From NCBI RefSeq assembly GCF_014696615.1, contig NZ_JACJQJ010000004.1, forward strand, positions 186,001 to 250,000: DNA of 64,000 nucleotides, given 5' to 3'. Below are positions 51,753 to 60,492 of the stretch, in pieces. A program made the translations under genes and the position numbers. The notes beneath the pieces were generated by a model. It did not search any database and was not told where the DNA came from. It saw only the letters and a program-made list of their open reading frames with translations. Each line of letters begins with the position of its first letter. The first letter of the stretch is position 1. This DNA comes from Nostoc linckia FACHB-104. GTDB taxonomy: Bacteria; Cyanobacteriota; Cyanobacteriia; Cyanobacteriales; Nostocaceae.

Positions 51753-52424
51753 ATGCAGATTTTTCAACGTCACCACTACCGCAAATTGAAGCGTATTATC
51801 GGCATTGTTCTACTAGCTGTATTTCTGCATCTTGGTATCAGTTTAATATCTGGATTCTTGCCTACTAATGCAAATGTGAATTTGGCTTCAGCACAATTAG
51901 CGCCACAAACGCAAACTTACACAATTTTCTGTCAGAGAACACCAAGTAACCCTATTGAACAGGATTCAAGCCCAGTAGAAGTAGGAGTAAAGTTCTTTGC
52001 CGATGTTGATGGTGAGATTAATGCTATTCGCTTCTACCGGGGTGTAGCTATTGATAGTGGGTACATAGTTCACTTATGGAATGCCAATGGTGAATTACTC
52101 AGACAAGGAATGGCTGTAGAGGGTCAGCAGCCTGCACCTGGTTGGCAAACAGTCCAGTTATATCCACCTGTCCCTATTCAAGCAGGACAAACTTATGTTG
52201 CCTCATACTATACAAGTCAGGGGCAATATGCTCAAGATATGGGATACTTCAAAACTGCCGTCAATATAAGCCCATTACATATTCCCGCCGATAGCATAGA
52301 TAATCCTAATAGTGTATATTTTTATGGTCTGGGAGGCGGTTTTCCCACTCAAGGGCATCAAAGCAGTAATTACTGGGTAGATGTCGTTTTTAAACCAAAT
52401 ACAAGCAAACCGACATCATACTAA
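51753..52424 (+). CDS. Exported DUF4082 domain protein
   Basis: 223 residues from ATG 51753 with GGGAG about 7 nt upstream. N-terminal signal sequence (IIGIVLLAVFLHLGISLIS) then the domain: VEVGVKFFADVDGEINAIRFYRG, SGYIVHLWNANGELL, GWQTVQLYPPVPIQAGQTYVASYY and ending YWVDVVFKP. DUF4082 is a beta-sandwich of the carbohydrate-binding kind, usually a module in large cell-surface proteins; here it is a stand-alone secreted domain. Role unknown. Confidence 0.85.
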   Translation: MQIFQRHHYRKLKRIIGIVLLAVFLHLGISLISGFLPTNANVNLASAQLAPQTQTYTIFCQRTPSNPIEQDSSPVEVGVKFFADVDGEINAIRFYRGVAIDSGYIVHLWNANGELLRQGMAVEGQQPAPGWQTVQLYPPVPIQAGQTYVASYYTSQGQYAQDMGYFKTAVNISPLHIPADSIDNPNSVYFYGLGGGFPTQGHQSSNYWVDVVFKPNTSKPTSY

Positions 52425-52866
52425 AACTATTAGTATGCCTACACTTGAGTACACTACAGCATCTCTTGTAGAAGACCTTACTGGCGTAAAATTTGAACGG
52501 TCTATTTCACCGTAAGTTGCTACTGATTAGCAATGTTGTGCATCTACCTATATATTTTTTATTTACTTGAAAACCTTGTCTAGCGCTTATTTGGGTTCGC
52601 GTAACTCTTAGCTGGATATGCAGCAATTATATATTTCAATCATCATTATATATTTTCCTAATGCAGAAAATTGCAACGCCTATTTTTCGTTCTCACCTCA
52701 AAGCCAGAGATTTATTGATAGAGAATGCGTTACACTTCTTAATCGATTATGCTCGTGAGCAATCAGCCTTCGCATAGGGTTTTACCGTAACCTGATAAAG
52801 GGAGTGCTTGCGGCCATTCAGGCGATCGCTACTCTACAACAACTTGAGAAAGGCAGGTTACAATTC
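52425..52866. other. Gap upstream of hemJ; nothing recognised
   Basis: 440 bp. No repeat or credible ORF. A 20-codon frame at about 52662 is too short to support. Confidence 0.5.
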
Positions 52867-53451
52867 ATGGCTTATTCTTGGTTTAAAGCTTTTCATATCA
52901 TTGGCTTTGTAGTTTGGTTTGCTGGGTTATTTTACCTAGTGCGTCTTTTTATCTATCACGTTGAAGCGAACCAAGAAGCAGAACCAGCACGCACGATACT
53001 GAAAAATCAGTATCAAATTATGGAAAAACGCCTCTACAATATCATCACTACCCCAGGAATGTTAGTGACGGTAGCAATGGCTATTGGTTTAATCTCTACT
53101 GAACCAGATGTATTAAAAGAGGGTTGGTTACATATCAAACTGTTATTTGTTACCCTCTTAATTGGCTATCATCATTACTGCTCTCGCCTCATGAAAAAAT
53201 TAGCAGTAGATGAATGCCGTTGGAATAGTCAACAGTTACGTGCTTTAAATGAAGCGCCTACAGTGATGTTGATGGTGATTGTATTACTGGCTGTGTTCAA
53301 AAATAATCTGCCTACTGATATCACCGCTTGGGTTATTTTTGCCTCGATTATTTTAATGGCAGTGACTATTCAGCTTTACGCTAAAAAACGCAAGCGCGAT
53401 AAAGAAAAGCTTGAAGCACAAATCGGACAGGTTGTGCAAGAACAAAGCTAA
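52867..53451 (+). CDS. hemJ: Protoporphyrinogen IX oxidase HemJ
   Basis: 194 residues from ATG 52867 (MAYSWFKAFHIIGFVVWFAG), the typical start; the frame is open 21 codons further upstream. His10 is the conserved heme-binding residue of this family. Four hydrophobic spans: FHIIGFVVWFAGLFYLVRLF, MLVTVAMAIGLI, HIKLLFVTLLIGYHHY and VMLMVIVLLAVF, with a fifth near the end and a charged C-terminal tail. It oxidises protoporphyrinogen IX to protoporphyrin IX in the membrane on the way to heme and chlorophyll, the same branch in which Gun4 acts. Confidence 0.94.
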   Translation: MAYSWFKAFHIIGFVVWFAGLFYLVRLFIYHVEANQEAEPARTILKNQYQIMEKRLYNIITTPGMLVTVAMAIGLISTEPDVLKEGWLHIKLLFVTLLIGYHHYCSRLMKKLAVDECRWNSQQLRALNEAPTVMLMVIVLLAVFKNNLPTDITAWVIFASIILMAVTIQLYAKKRKRDKEKLEAQIGQVVQEQS

Positions 53452-53496
53452 TACCACACAGCATATAGTCCCCAATACCCAATCCCTTTTATCACT

Positions 53497-53536
53497 GGCA
53501 GGTTTAGTTTGTTGGATAACATAAACTAAACTTGCC
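53497..53536 (+). terminator. 14-bp stem hairpin between hemJ and the zinc-ribbon protein gene
   Basis: GGCAGGTTTAGTTT (53497-53510) pairs with AAACTAAACTTGCC (53523-53536) with one G-U pair and a 12-nt loop. AAAATTTATAGGAGG follows, so it also lies 9 nt before the next Shine-Dalgarno. The short T run is weak for a terminator; a leader element is an alternative. Confidence 0.5.
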
Positions 53537-53561
53537 AAAATTTATAGGAGGTAAACCCACT

Positions 53562-54422
53562 ATGAATAATCAGCAGTTATTTCATCATCGTGTGGCAATA
53601 CTGGCAACTATGCATCAAAAAGAGCAAGTTATTGCCCCTATCTTGGAAGAGTTAAATCTTCAAATCATAGTACCCCAGGATTTTAATACTGATATTTTTG
53701 GTACATTTACCAGAGACATAAAACGCCTAGGAACTCAAATTGAGACAGCTAGGTTAAAAGCAGAAAAAGCACTAGAATTAACAGATGCAACTTTAGCGAT
53801 CGCTAGTGAAGGTAGCTTTGCACCTCACCCTTATATCCCTTATGTTTACTCTAATCGCGAAATCGTCATTTTATTAGATAAAGAAAACGACTTAGAAATT
53901 GTTGGCGAAGAATTATCATTAGAAACTAATTTCAATCATCAGATAGTAGAAAATTTCACAGCAGCGTATGATTTCGCATTAAAAGTTGGCTTTCCTGAAC
54001 ATGGCTTAGTTGTGAGTTGTCAGGAATTACCTCAAGATAGTAGTGAGATAGTTAAAGGTATTACTAGTAGAGAAAAACTTTTAGAAGCAATAAATTGGGC
54101 GTTAAATAATTCTCCCGATGGGAAAGTGCATCTGGAAACCGATATGCGCGCACTTTATAACCCTACCCGGATGAAAAATATTGCCAAAGCTACCCAGAAC
54201 TTATTAAAAAAGATAAAAAGCCAATGTCCACAATGTTCTGCGCCTGGATTTGAGATTGTAGAACGAATCAAAGGCTTACCCTGTGAAATTTGCGCTACAC
54301 CTACAAATTTGTTTCTGTCTGTAGTTTATCAATGCAATAAATGCGGTTTCAGCCAAGAAAAATTGTTCCCTGAAGGTAGAGAGTTTGCAGACCCAGCGCA
54401 ATGTATGTATTGCAACCCGTAG
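53562..54422 (+). CDS. DUF6671-like protein with C-terminal zinc ribbons
   Basis: 286 residues from ATG 53562, with AGGAGG 10 nt upstream. The N-terminal half is an alpha/beta domain (HHRVAILATMHQKEQVIAPIL, TFTRDIKRLGTQIETARLKA, ATLAIASEGSFAPHPYIPYV). Near the C-terminus come CPQCSAPGF, LPCEIC, YQCNKCGF and CMYCNP, four CxxC knuckles likely binding two zinc ions. From memory this is the DUF6671 family. Cytoplasmic, function unknown. The ATLAIASEGSF motif looks like a ligand site, but I cannot name the ligand. Confidence 0.8.
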   Translation: MNNQQLFHHRVAILATMHQKEQVIAPILEELNLQIIVPQDFNTDIFGTFTRDIKRLGTQIETARLKAEKALELTDATLAIASEGSFAPHPYIPYVYSNREIVILLDKENDLEIVGEELSLETNFNHQIVENFTAAYDFALKVGFPEHGLVVSCQELPQDSSEIVKGITSREKLLEAINWALNNSPDGKVHLETDMRALYNPTRMKNIAKATQNLLKKIKSQCPQCSAPGFEIVERIKGLPCEICATPTNLFLSVVYQCNKCGFSQEKLFPEGREFADPAQCMYCNP

Positions 54423-54544
54423 CCGAGAAAGCAAACAGAAAAATTAGCAAGTAGTATTCAGTAAAGTATTTACACCCCATAATTCAATACAGTTCAGATA
54501 AGTTCATTAGTGATGATTTGTCAGTTGTGTAAAAAGCTAGCTCA

Positions 54545-54605
54545 ATTGGGGGAGAATCCCCCAAACCCCCGATTGGGTGACGGTTGCGTCCCCCAAACCC
54601 CCTCC
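54545..54605. repeat. GGGGGAGAATCCCCC / CCCCCAAACCCCC repeats
   Basis: Two CCCCCAAACCCCC units flank GATTGGGTGACGGTTGCGT, with GGGGGAGAATCCCCC palindromic at the left end. Repeats of this look are dispersed in cyanobacterial intergenic DNA. Confidence 0.6.
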
Positions 54606-54789
54606 AAAATTATTGTTGAGTTTTTTGTTGAATAACTAGTTTTTAGGTTTTGTTGTCAATTAATTTTCTTAACTGAACTGTATTGCCCCATAATTTAGCT
54701 TGAGGGAAAGGTTCAAGTTATTTTTCTTTCCTTTCCCCCTTCCCCTTTTTTCCCTGAAGCCACAAGTATTACTATATTTCCTTGTCCCC

Positions 54790-54829
54790 AAAAAGAAAAA
54801 ACCCCCTTGCCATTGACAAACAAGAGGGT
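54790..54829 (-). terminator. Minus-strand terminator without an obvious gene
   Basis: On the minus strand ACCCTCTTG pairs with CAAGGGGGT around an 11-nt loop, then TTTTTTCTTTTT. The nearest minus-strand gene upstream (flv1) stops 1.4 kb away behind the plus-strand ung, so this terminator must serve an unannotated transcript. Confidence 0.6.
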
Positions 54830-55088
54830 AACGGTATGGTGTGAGGAGCAAACTCAATGTTTGCTTAAAACTAGTTTAACAACTATATGTGGAAAATACA
54901 TAAACCTCGTATGAAAATCATGCGAACTCTGTATGAAGATAAGTAAATTTAATGAAGTCTTACTTAACACAGTTTTAATAAATTTCATAGAGAAGTAAGT
55001 AACACAATTGCAAATGCTTTTTCTATTTACACCTTGTTGCATTCAACGGCAGCTAGAGAATAGTAGATATATGACTTTACACCAGTAA
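54790..55088 (-). ncRNA. Candidate minus-strand small RNA
   Basis: Bounded by a -35/-10 like pair on the minus strand (TTGAAT at 55118-55123, 17 bp spacer, TAATGT at 55095-55100) and the orphan terminator above, giving a transcript of about 300 nt. An open frame of 62 codons (54854-55042) lies inside but has no family likeness. The interior has two similar CTCxGTATGAA units around 54907-54941. This is inference from signals only. Confidence 0.3.
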
Positions 55089-55152
55089 ATTCAGACATTA
55101 AACCAGATTCCTATATAATTCAAGTTTACTGATTTAAGTAAAGGCAAAAATT

Positions 55153-55833
55153 GTGACGCACATCAGATTGTCACCCTCTTGGCAAACAGTACTGTCTGAA
55201 GAGTTTGATAAACCATATTTCAGTAAGCTGCAAACTTTTTTATTAGCGGAACGCCAATCTTATACTATCTATCCACCAGAAGAAAAAATTTTTTCAGCTT
55301 TTGAATTAACACCTTATGAGAAGGTAAGTGTTTTGTTACTTGGTCAAGATCCTTACCACGACCACAATCAGGCACATGGATTATGCTTTTCTGTGCAACC
55401 TGGTATTAAACCTCCACCATCGCTAATTAATATCTTTAAAGAACTCAAAGAAGATGTAGGGTTTAATATTCCCAATCATGGATATTTAGTCTCATGGGCT
55501 AAACAAGGTATTTTGATGTTGAATGCAGTACTTACTGTCAGGGCACATACACCAAATTCTCATAAAAATCAGGGTTGGGAAACTTTCACAGATGCAGTAA
55601 TTAGCAAAGTTAACCAAAAACCAGATCCAGTTGTGTTTGTGTTGTGGGGTGGATATGCCCAAAAAAAGCTGAAATTAATAGATACAACGCGACACACAGT
55701 GATTCAATCAGCACACCCTTCACCCCTTTCTGCGCGTAATGGCTTTTTTGGTAGTAAACCTTTCTCAGCTATTAATTTAGCCTTGCGTTCCTTTGGTAAG
55801 CCAGAGATTAATTGGCAAATTCCAGATTTATAG
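55153..55833 (+). CDS. ung: Uracil-DNA glycosylase
   Basis: Removes uracil from DNA in base-excision repair. 226 residues, family 1. The water-activating motif GQDPYH is at residues 64-69. GLCFSV and PPSLINIFKEL follow, then the LMLNAVLTVRAH segment and the C-terminal HPSPLSARNGFFGSKPFS with the leucine-loop His. The start is GTG 55153 (MTHIRLSPSW); no strong Shine-Dalgarno is seen. Single gene. Confidence 0.96.
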   Translation: MTHIRLSPSWQTVLSEEFDKPYFSKLQTFLLAERQSYTIYPPEEKIFSAFELTPYEKVSVLLLGQDPYHDHNQAHGLCFSVQPGIKPPPSLINIFKELKEDVGFNIPNHGYLVSWAKQGILMLNAVLTVRAHTPNSHKNQGWETFTDAVISKVNQKPDPVVFVLWGGYAQKKLKLIDTTRHTVIQSAHPSPLSARNGFFGSKPFSAINLALRSFGKPEINWQIPDL

Positions 55834-56243
55834 GGAGAGGATATTTTATAATAGTCAAAGCATAATTTATATGCATTGTTTATATACTAATACGGTTCAG
55901 TTAAAAATAAATTGTAGGTTGGGTTTCACTCCGTTAAACTCAACAAAGCGCTGACAATGTTGGGTTTCGTTCCTCAAACCAACCTACATTTGTAGCGTTC
56001 ATTCTTCAAATTGGGATGATATAAATTTATTTCCCCCTTGCTTATATTACAAAGAGGAAAAGGGAGACAAAGCCGATATAAGGACAAATGACAAATACCA
56101 AACACCAAGCGCCAAATACCAAATGCCTCATCCCCCATACTTGATTGAGGCGTTGCTAAATCATGGATGATTTCGCCAATTATGCAATGAATTATTAATT
56201 ATTGAAATTGATAATTCATCCTACATTTATACAACGCTGCTAT
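55834..56243. other. Gap between ung and flv1 with a palindromic element
   Basis: 410 bp between convergent genes. Contains the 76-bp element at 55913-55988 and ACAAATGACAAATACC-type repeats at about 56080-56125. Confidence 0.65.
55913..55988. repeat. 76-bp inverted-repeat element (TGTAGGTTGGGTTT ends)
   Basis: TGTAGGTTGGGTTT at the left and AAACCAACCTACA at the right are inverted repeats. Inside, TTAAACTCAACA and TGTTGGGTTT also pair, so the whole element folds into one long hairpin. No ORF. Confidence 0.7.
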
Positions 56244-57980
56244 TTAATATTGACTACCGGATTTCCGATGTTGAATGGCAGTGAAGCCATCATTTTCTAA
56301 TACTTCTCCACTATTAACTACGGCATAAATTAAATATCTGTCGCCGCATTCGAGTTGATTTTGGACTGTACATTCTAAATAAGCTAAAGCTTCATTCAAA
56401 ATTAAGCAGCCATTTTCAGCGGTTTGGGTAGGAAGATTTGCAAAGGGATTTTCGCCTAAACTGCTGTTACGAGAAAAATAGCGCCGGACATTTCTGCCTT
56501 CTTTAAGGATATTCAGCACAAATTTGTCACCAGGATGGCGCATTAAATCAGCATTTTGCTCTTGAGCGATCGCAATCATAATTCCTGGGGGGTTAAAAGT
56601 TGCCTGGGATACCCAAGAAGTTAAAATACCTTTGTGATTGTCGCGATCGCGGGTTGTGACGACACATAAAGAACCGATAATTCTGCCTACCGCTTGTTCA
56701 GTGCGGTCTACTTGTGCTTCTGTGGCTACCAGGCGAGAAGTTCGCAGTTTCTTAGTTTTCTTCAAGTTTTGGGCAAAGGTAGCACCCGCATCTTGACACT
56801 GCTGTAAAACATAGGGAGTCGGGCTAAAGCGGACGCGAATTGTCTCAAACCCTAAACCATAATTGGCATCTTTGAGCTTACTTTCGATTAAATCAATCGC
56901 CTCGCCACTCCAACCGTAGGAACCAAAAACCCCGGCTAATTTAGTTTTCGCACCCGAAGCCAGGACTATTCCTAAAGCAGTTTGAATTTGCGTTGGTGCG
57001 TGACCGCCTAAAGTCGGCGAACCTATAATTAAGCCATCGCAAGCTTCAACAACGCGGGTAATTTCCGCCGCATCTGCTAGTTCACAGTTGATTGATTCGA
57101 CATTAATGCCATTTTCAATTAAACCTTGAGCGATCGCCTGAGCCAAAATCGCTGTATTCCCATAAGCAGAAGCGTAAAGTAAGGCGACGCTTAACTCTTG
57201 AGACTTTTGACCTTGACACCATTGGCGATAATCATAGGTAAAACGGCTGAGGCTGTAACGCACAACTGGGCCATGTGCAGGTGCATAAGATTTTGCACTG
57301 AAAACTGCCAATTTATCCAAAGCAGCTTCTACTTGTTTAGCTTGGGGAGCATGGAGACAATCAAAATAGTAGCGACGTTCTGCGTCTAAAGCTTTCCAAT
57401 CTTCATCAAATAACGCATCCTCACAAATATGAGCGCCAAAAAACTTGTCAGTGTAGAGAATTTTGGTTGCGGAATCGTAAGTACAAAGTCCATCAACCCA
57501 ATGGGGAGTAGGAACACTGATAAATGATAGAAGATGTCCCTGTCCTAAATCGAGAGTATCTTCTGAACGCACAGCTTGAATCCGTGATTCCCATTCAGGA
57601 AAAGCGGTTTTCAGAGCATTTGCAGCTGCACGAGAACAAATTAAAGTAACTTGCGGCGCTAGCGAGAGCAAAACCTTTAAAGTAGCTCGGCGGTTAGGAT
57701 TGACATGACCAAGAATAATGTAATCTAAGGTCGTGAAATCTAAATTTTGCGCTAATTCTACTAAGAAAATCTCCGTAAAAGACTCACCAGGAGGGTCAAT
57801 TAAAACCTTTTTATCAGCTTGAATCAAATAAGAATTTGCCGTAGTTCCCTTTTGGCGGGAATACTCAACCTCAAATTTGAGACGTTCCCAAGTACGCGAT
57901 CGCAATATCAGCGTATTTGTACTAATTTCAGCTAACTGAACATCTCGAGAACGGTTAGGGGTTAGGGTGGCGGTGGACAT
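56244..57980 (-). CDS. flv1: Flavodiiron protein, Flv1 type
   Basis: 578 residues from ATG 57980 (MSTATLTPNRSRD). A metallo-beta-lactamase-like domain, a flavodoxin domain (ALLYASAYGNTAILAQAIAQ, about 250-395) and a C-terminal flavin reductase domain (IGSLCVVTTRDRDNHKGILTSWVSQATF). The diiron motif HxExDH is replaced by HVNPNR at residues 92-97, the mark of the Flv1/Flv2 group, which acts with a canonical partner. With Flv3 it reduces O2 to water using electrons from photosystem I. The frame is open upstream, but those residues (PLPITHYPLPIT) are read from heptamer repeats, so they are excluded. Order on the minus strand is flv3, psiE-like, flv1. Confidence 0.93.
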   Translation of the reverse strand: MSTATLTPNRSRDVQLAEISTNTLILRSRTWERLKFEVEYSRQKGTTANSYLIQADKKVLIDPPGESFTEIFLVELAQNLDFTTLDYIILGHVNPNRRATLKVLLSLAPQVTLICSRAAANALKTAFPEWESRIQAVRSEDTLDLGQGHLLSFISVPTPHWVDGLCTYDSATKILYTDKFFGAHICEDALFDEDWKALDAERRYYFDCLHAPQAKQVEAALDKLAVFSAKSYAPAHGPVVRYSLSRFTYDYRQWCQGQKSQELSVALLYASAYGNTAILAQAIAQGLIENGINVESINCELADAAEITRVVEACDGLIIGSPTLGGHAPTQIQTALGIVLASGAKTKLAGVFGSYGWSGEAIDLIESKLKDANYGLGFETIRVRFSPTPYVLQQCQDAGATFAQNLKKTKKLRTSRLVATEAQVDRTEQAVGRIIGSLCVVTTRDRDNHKGILTSWVSQATFNPPGIMIAIAQEQNADLMRHPGDKFVLNILKEGRNVRRYFSRNSSLGENPFANLPTQTAENGCLILNEALAYLECTVQNQLECGDRYLIYAVVNSGEVLENDGFTAIQHRKSGSQY

Positions 57981-57982
57981 GG

Positions 57983-58087
57983 TAATTGGTAATGGGTAAT
58001 GGGTAATTGGTAATTGGGAATGGGGCATTGGGCATAGGAAATGAATAATATCTTCATCTCCCCCTGCTCCCTGCTCCCTGCCCCCTT
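57983..58087. repeat. Heptameric tandem repeats upstream of flv1
   Basis: GGGTAAT/TGGTAAT, GGGGCAT and CTCCCTG heptamers in series, filling most of the gap between flv1 and the psiE-like gene. Confidence 0.85.
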
Positions 58088-58090
58088 GCC

Positions 58091-58603
58091 TTAACGTCCG
58101 TTACTGTTCGCTAATTCCGTTTTATGGAGGCGTTGATAGCGTTTAGATACTTCTTGTTCTGGATCGATACCTTCAAATGTTGGGGGTAGCCAAACTCGTA
58201 AGAAAAGTAGTACTCCCAAAACGAGTAAGAATGCACAAGTGGCTAAAACTTGGCTGGAACTAATTTCTAGTACGCCTTTGACAATCACTTCTCTTAACGC
58301 TGAGACAATGGAAACTTCGACGGCTACACCAATCGAAATGCGTTGTTCTTGGAGGTAAATTATGAGGAGCCGGAATAACTCAACTAAGATCAGTAAAAAC
58401 AGAATATCGGCTGTGACTACATGGAAATCTAATGGAGGAAGCAAGGAGAAAAACATATCTCTCACTTGAATCACCATGAAGCTAAATAAACCCATGCACA
58501 AGGAAATCACAATCATGTCTTGGATAAATTCCAAGGTTCGCAGAATGCGCCCCCGATTGATTTCATAAGCGGGGATTGAGTTCTTTTCAACAGGCTGATA
58601 CAT
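58091..58603 (-). CDS. PsiE-family membrane protein
   Basis: 170 residues with four hydrophobic spans: MIVISLCMGLFSFMVIQV, VVTADILFLLILVELFRLLI, a weaker central one and VLATCAFLLVLGVLLFLRVW. The ADILFLLILVELFRLLIIYLQ and RISIGVAVEVSIVSALREVIV stretches match the phosphate-starvation-inducible PsiE family, whose function is unknown. It lies between flv3 and flv1 on the same strand (158 and 110 bp gaps), so it may be co-transcribed with them. Confidence 0.85.
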   Translation of the reverse strand: MYQPVEKNSIPAYEINRGRILRTLEFIQDMIVISLCMGLFSFMVIQVRDMFFSLLPPLDFHVVTADILFLLILVELFRLLIIYLQEQRISIGVAVEVSIVSALREVIVKGVLEISSSQVLATCAFLLVLGVLLFLRVWLPPTFEGIDPEQEVSKRYQRLHKTELANSNGR

Positions 58604-58628
58604 ATGTCGCTGATTTCTGGTTTATTGA

Positions 58629-58758
58629 CGTGGGGAGAGTAGGGGGGCAAAGGGGGCAGAGGAAGCAGAGGAAGCAGAGGGAGGTGAGGGAGATGAAGGG
58701 ATTAATTACCAATGACAAATGACAAATGACGAATGACGAATGACGAATGACAACTGAC
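58629..58758. repeat. Tandem repeats between flv3 and the psiE-like gene
   Basis: 58645-58682 is GGGGGCA and GAGGAAGCA units. 58706-58757 is a run of AATGACA/AATGACG heptamers ending at the flv3 stop region. Confidence 0.85.
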
Positions 58759-58761
58759 AAT

Positions 58762-60492
58762 TTAGTAATGATTACCGATTTTGCGGTGGTGGACGGCGGT
58801 TAAGGCGTTGACTTTGGCAACTCGTCCAGTTTGGACGGTGCTATAAATAATCCAGTGATCGCCACAATCCATGCGGCTGGTGATTTCACATTCCATGTAG
58901 GCTAAGGCTTCAGCTAAAATGGGGGAGCCATTGGTGGCTGGATAAGTTTTGACTCCGGCAAAGCGATCGCCACCTGGAGGAAAGCGCTTGAGGAAATGTT
59001 TCATTAAGCTTTGGTAATTGCCTTCTTCTAAAACATTGAGTACAAAGCGATCGCCTACGTGCATTAATGATTCTATGGCGCGGTCTTTGGATACGGCGAT
59101 TGCTACTCCTAAGGGATTTAAGCTGGCTTGGGTTACCCAAGAAGCCAACATCGCACTTTGAACTTCTCCTTTTTTGGCAGTAATAATGTAGAGTCCGTTG
59201 CTAATTCTGCCTAAGGCTTTCTCTAAATCTGTATTGATGGATTTGATGTGTTTGATAGTGCGATCGCGGGTTAACCATTGCCCCATATCTGTACCCGCTT
59301 CATCACAGAGTTGTTCTAAGGCAGCTGTGGGACTTTCTTTGACTAAAATTGGCGGGAAGGCTTCTGTTAATCCTAATTCCTGAAATTTGTTGCGTAAGGG
59401 ATAAACAGGTTCATCTTCACCGCCACCAGATTCTAATAAACCAATGCTTTGTTTATTATGAGCCGCGGCTAAAATCGTGCTAATCGCTGCTTGAGCATTG
59501 ACTGCATTTTGCGCGGGCATACTAATAATTAAACCAGCAGCTTGTCCTACTAATTCCCGGACTTCTTGCGGTTCGGCGCTGTTGATATCAACTAATTCTA
59601 CTGCGACACATGTTCTCGTGCAGCCATGCGCGATCGTTCTCACTAAATGTTCGCTATCACCATAATCTTCGGCATAAAATAGCGCCACTAATGTCTCTGT
59701 TTTTGCTTGTTCTAAACTCCAGTTTTTGTACCGTCCCAGCCATTCGGGAATATAGTTTTGTAATAAAGGCCCGTGTCCAGTAGCAACTGTACCAATCGCT
59801 AAATTTTCAATCCGCTTTAAAGCTGCTAATACAGAGCGGGCATTCGGCCCCATTAAACAATCATAGTAATATTTAAAATCTTCCTCGATCACATTAAAGT
59901 TCTCATCATAGGTGTGATCGTCGCAGTAGTGCATTCCAAATACATCACAGGTGTAGAGAATGCCTGTTTTATGGTCGTAAGTCAAAATTGTGTCAGGCCA
60001 ATGTAAGTTAGGCGCAGAGATAAATTCTAATTCGTGCCCATTTCCTAATGCTAAACGCTGTCCACTTTTCACCTGGATGGATTTAAATGGCTGGTGAACC
60101 ATGTTTTCTAGAAATTGAATTGCGACCTTTGCCGCCACAATGGTGATATCAGGAGCTAATTGTAAGATGTCTTTAACTAAAGCACTATGATCTGGTTCGG
60201 TGTGGCTGACAATTAAGTAATCTATTTTTGTGGGGTCAATTAATCCTGTCAGTAATTCTAGATATAACTGTTCAAATTTGCGATGAGAAGTATCAACTAA
60301 AGCAATTTTTTCATCCTGAATTAAGAAAGAATTATAGGTTGTTCCATTGCGTAATCCAAATTCAACATCAAAGCGTTCTCTATCCCAGTCAAGACAACGA
60401 ATAGCGGTTGTTTGTGGTGCGATTTCTACGGTTTCAATTGTCAAGCGTCCAGGAGAAGCAAGCGTTTGGGGAGTTTTTGTGAGTAAGTTCAT
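58762..60492 (-). CDS. flv3: Flavodiiron protein, Flv3 type
   Basis: 576 residues in the same three-domain order as Flv1. The metallo-beta-lactamase domain has the canonical diiron motif SHTEPDHSAL with His97, Glu99, Asp101 and His102, plus His in LHWPDTILTYD, Asp in FGMHYCDDHTYDE and His in GTVATGHGPLL. The flavodoxin domain (VALFYAEDYGDSEHLV) and flavin-reductase domain (GRISNGLYIITAKKG, MLASWVTQASLNP) follow. It should form a heterodimer with Flv1 for light-driven O2 reduction that protects photosystem I. Whether this is the vegetative (A) or heterocyst (B) pair cannot be decided from the sequence. Confidence 0.94.
   Translation of the reverse strand: MNLLTKTPQTLASPGRLTIETVEIAPQTTAIRCLDWDRERFDVEFGLRNGTTYNSFLIQDEKIALVDTSHRKFEQLYLELLTGLIDPTKIDYLIVSHTEPDHSALVKDILQLAPDITIVAAKVAIQFLENMVHQPFKSIQVKSGQRLALGNGHELEFISAPNLHWPDTILTYDHKTGILYTCDVFGMHYCDDHTYDENFNVIEEDFKYYYDCLMGPNARSVLAALKRIENLAIGTVATGHGPLLQNYIPEWLGRYKNWSLEQAKTETLVALFYAEDYGDSEHLVRTIAHGCTRTCVAVELVDINSAEPQEVRELVGQAAGLIISMPAQNAVNAQAAISTILAAAHNKQSIGLLESGGGEDEPVYPLRNKFQELGLTEAFPPILVKESPTAALEQLCDEAGTDMGQWLTRDRTIKHIKSINTDLEKALGRISNGLYIITAKKGEVQSAMLASWVTQASLNPLGVAIAVSKDRAIESLMHVGDRFVLNVLEEGNYQSLMKHFLKRFPPGGDRFAGVKTYPATNGSPILAEALAYMECEITSRMDCGDHWIIYSTVQTGRVAKVNALTAVHHRKIGNHY

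Larger units (their letters stand above)
54423..55152. other. 730-bp gap with palindromic repeats and possible minus-strand RNA
   Basis: Between the DUF6671-like gene and ung. Contains the GGGGGAGAATCCCCC repeats (54545-54605), a minus-strand terminator (54790-54829) and a promoter-like pair (55095-55123), listed separately. Confidence 0.6.

Noticed and set aside
54669-54857. 62-codon open frame on the minus strand across the orphan terminator
   Set aside because: It spans the terminator hairpin and repeat DNA; not credible as a gene.
54854-55042. 62-codon open frame on the minus strand in the candidate small RNA
   Set aside because: No family likeness; retained only as part of the possible RNA.
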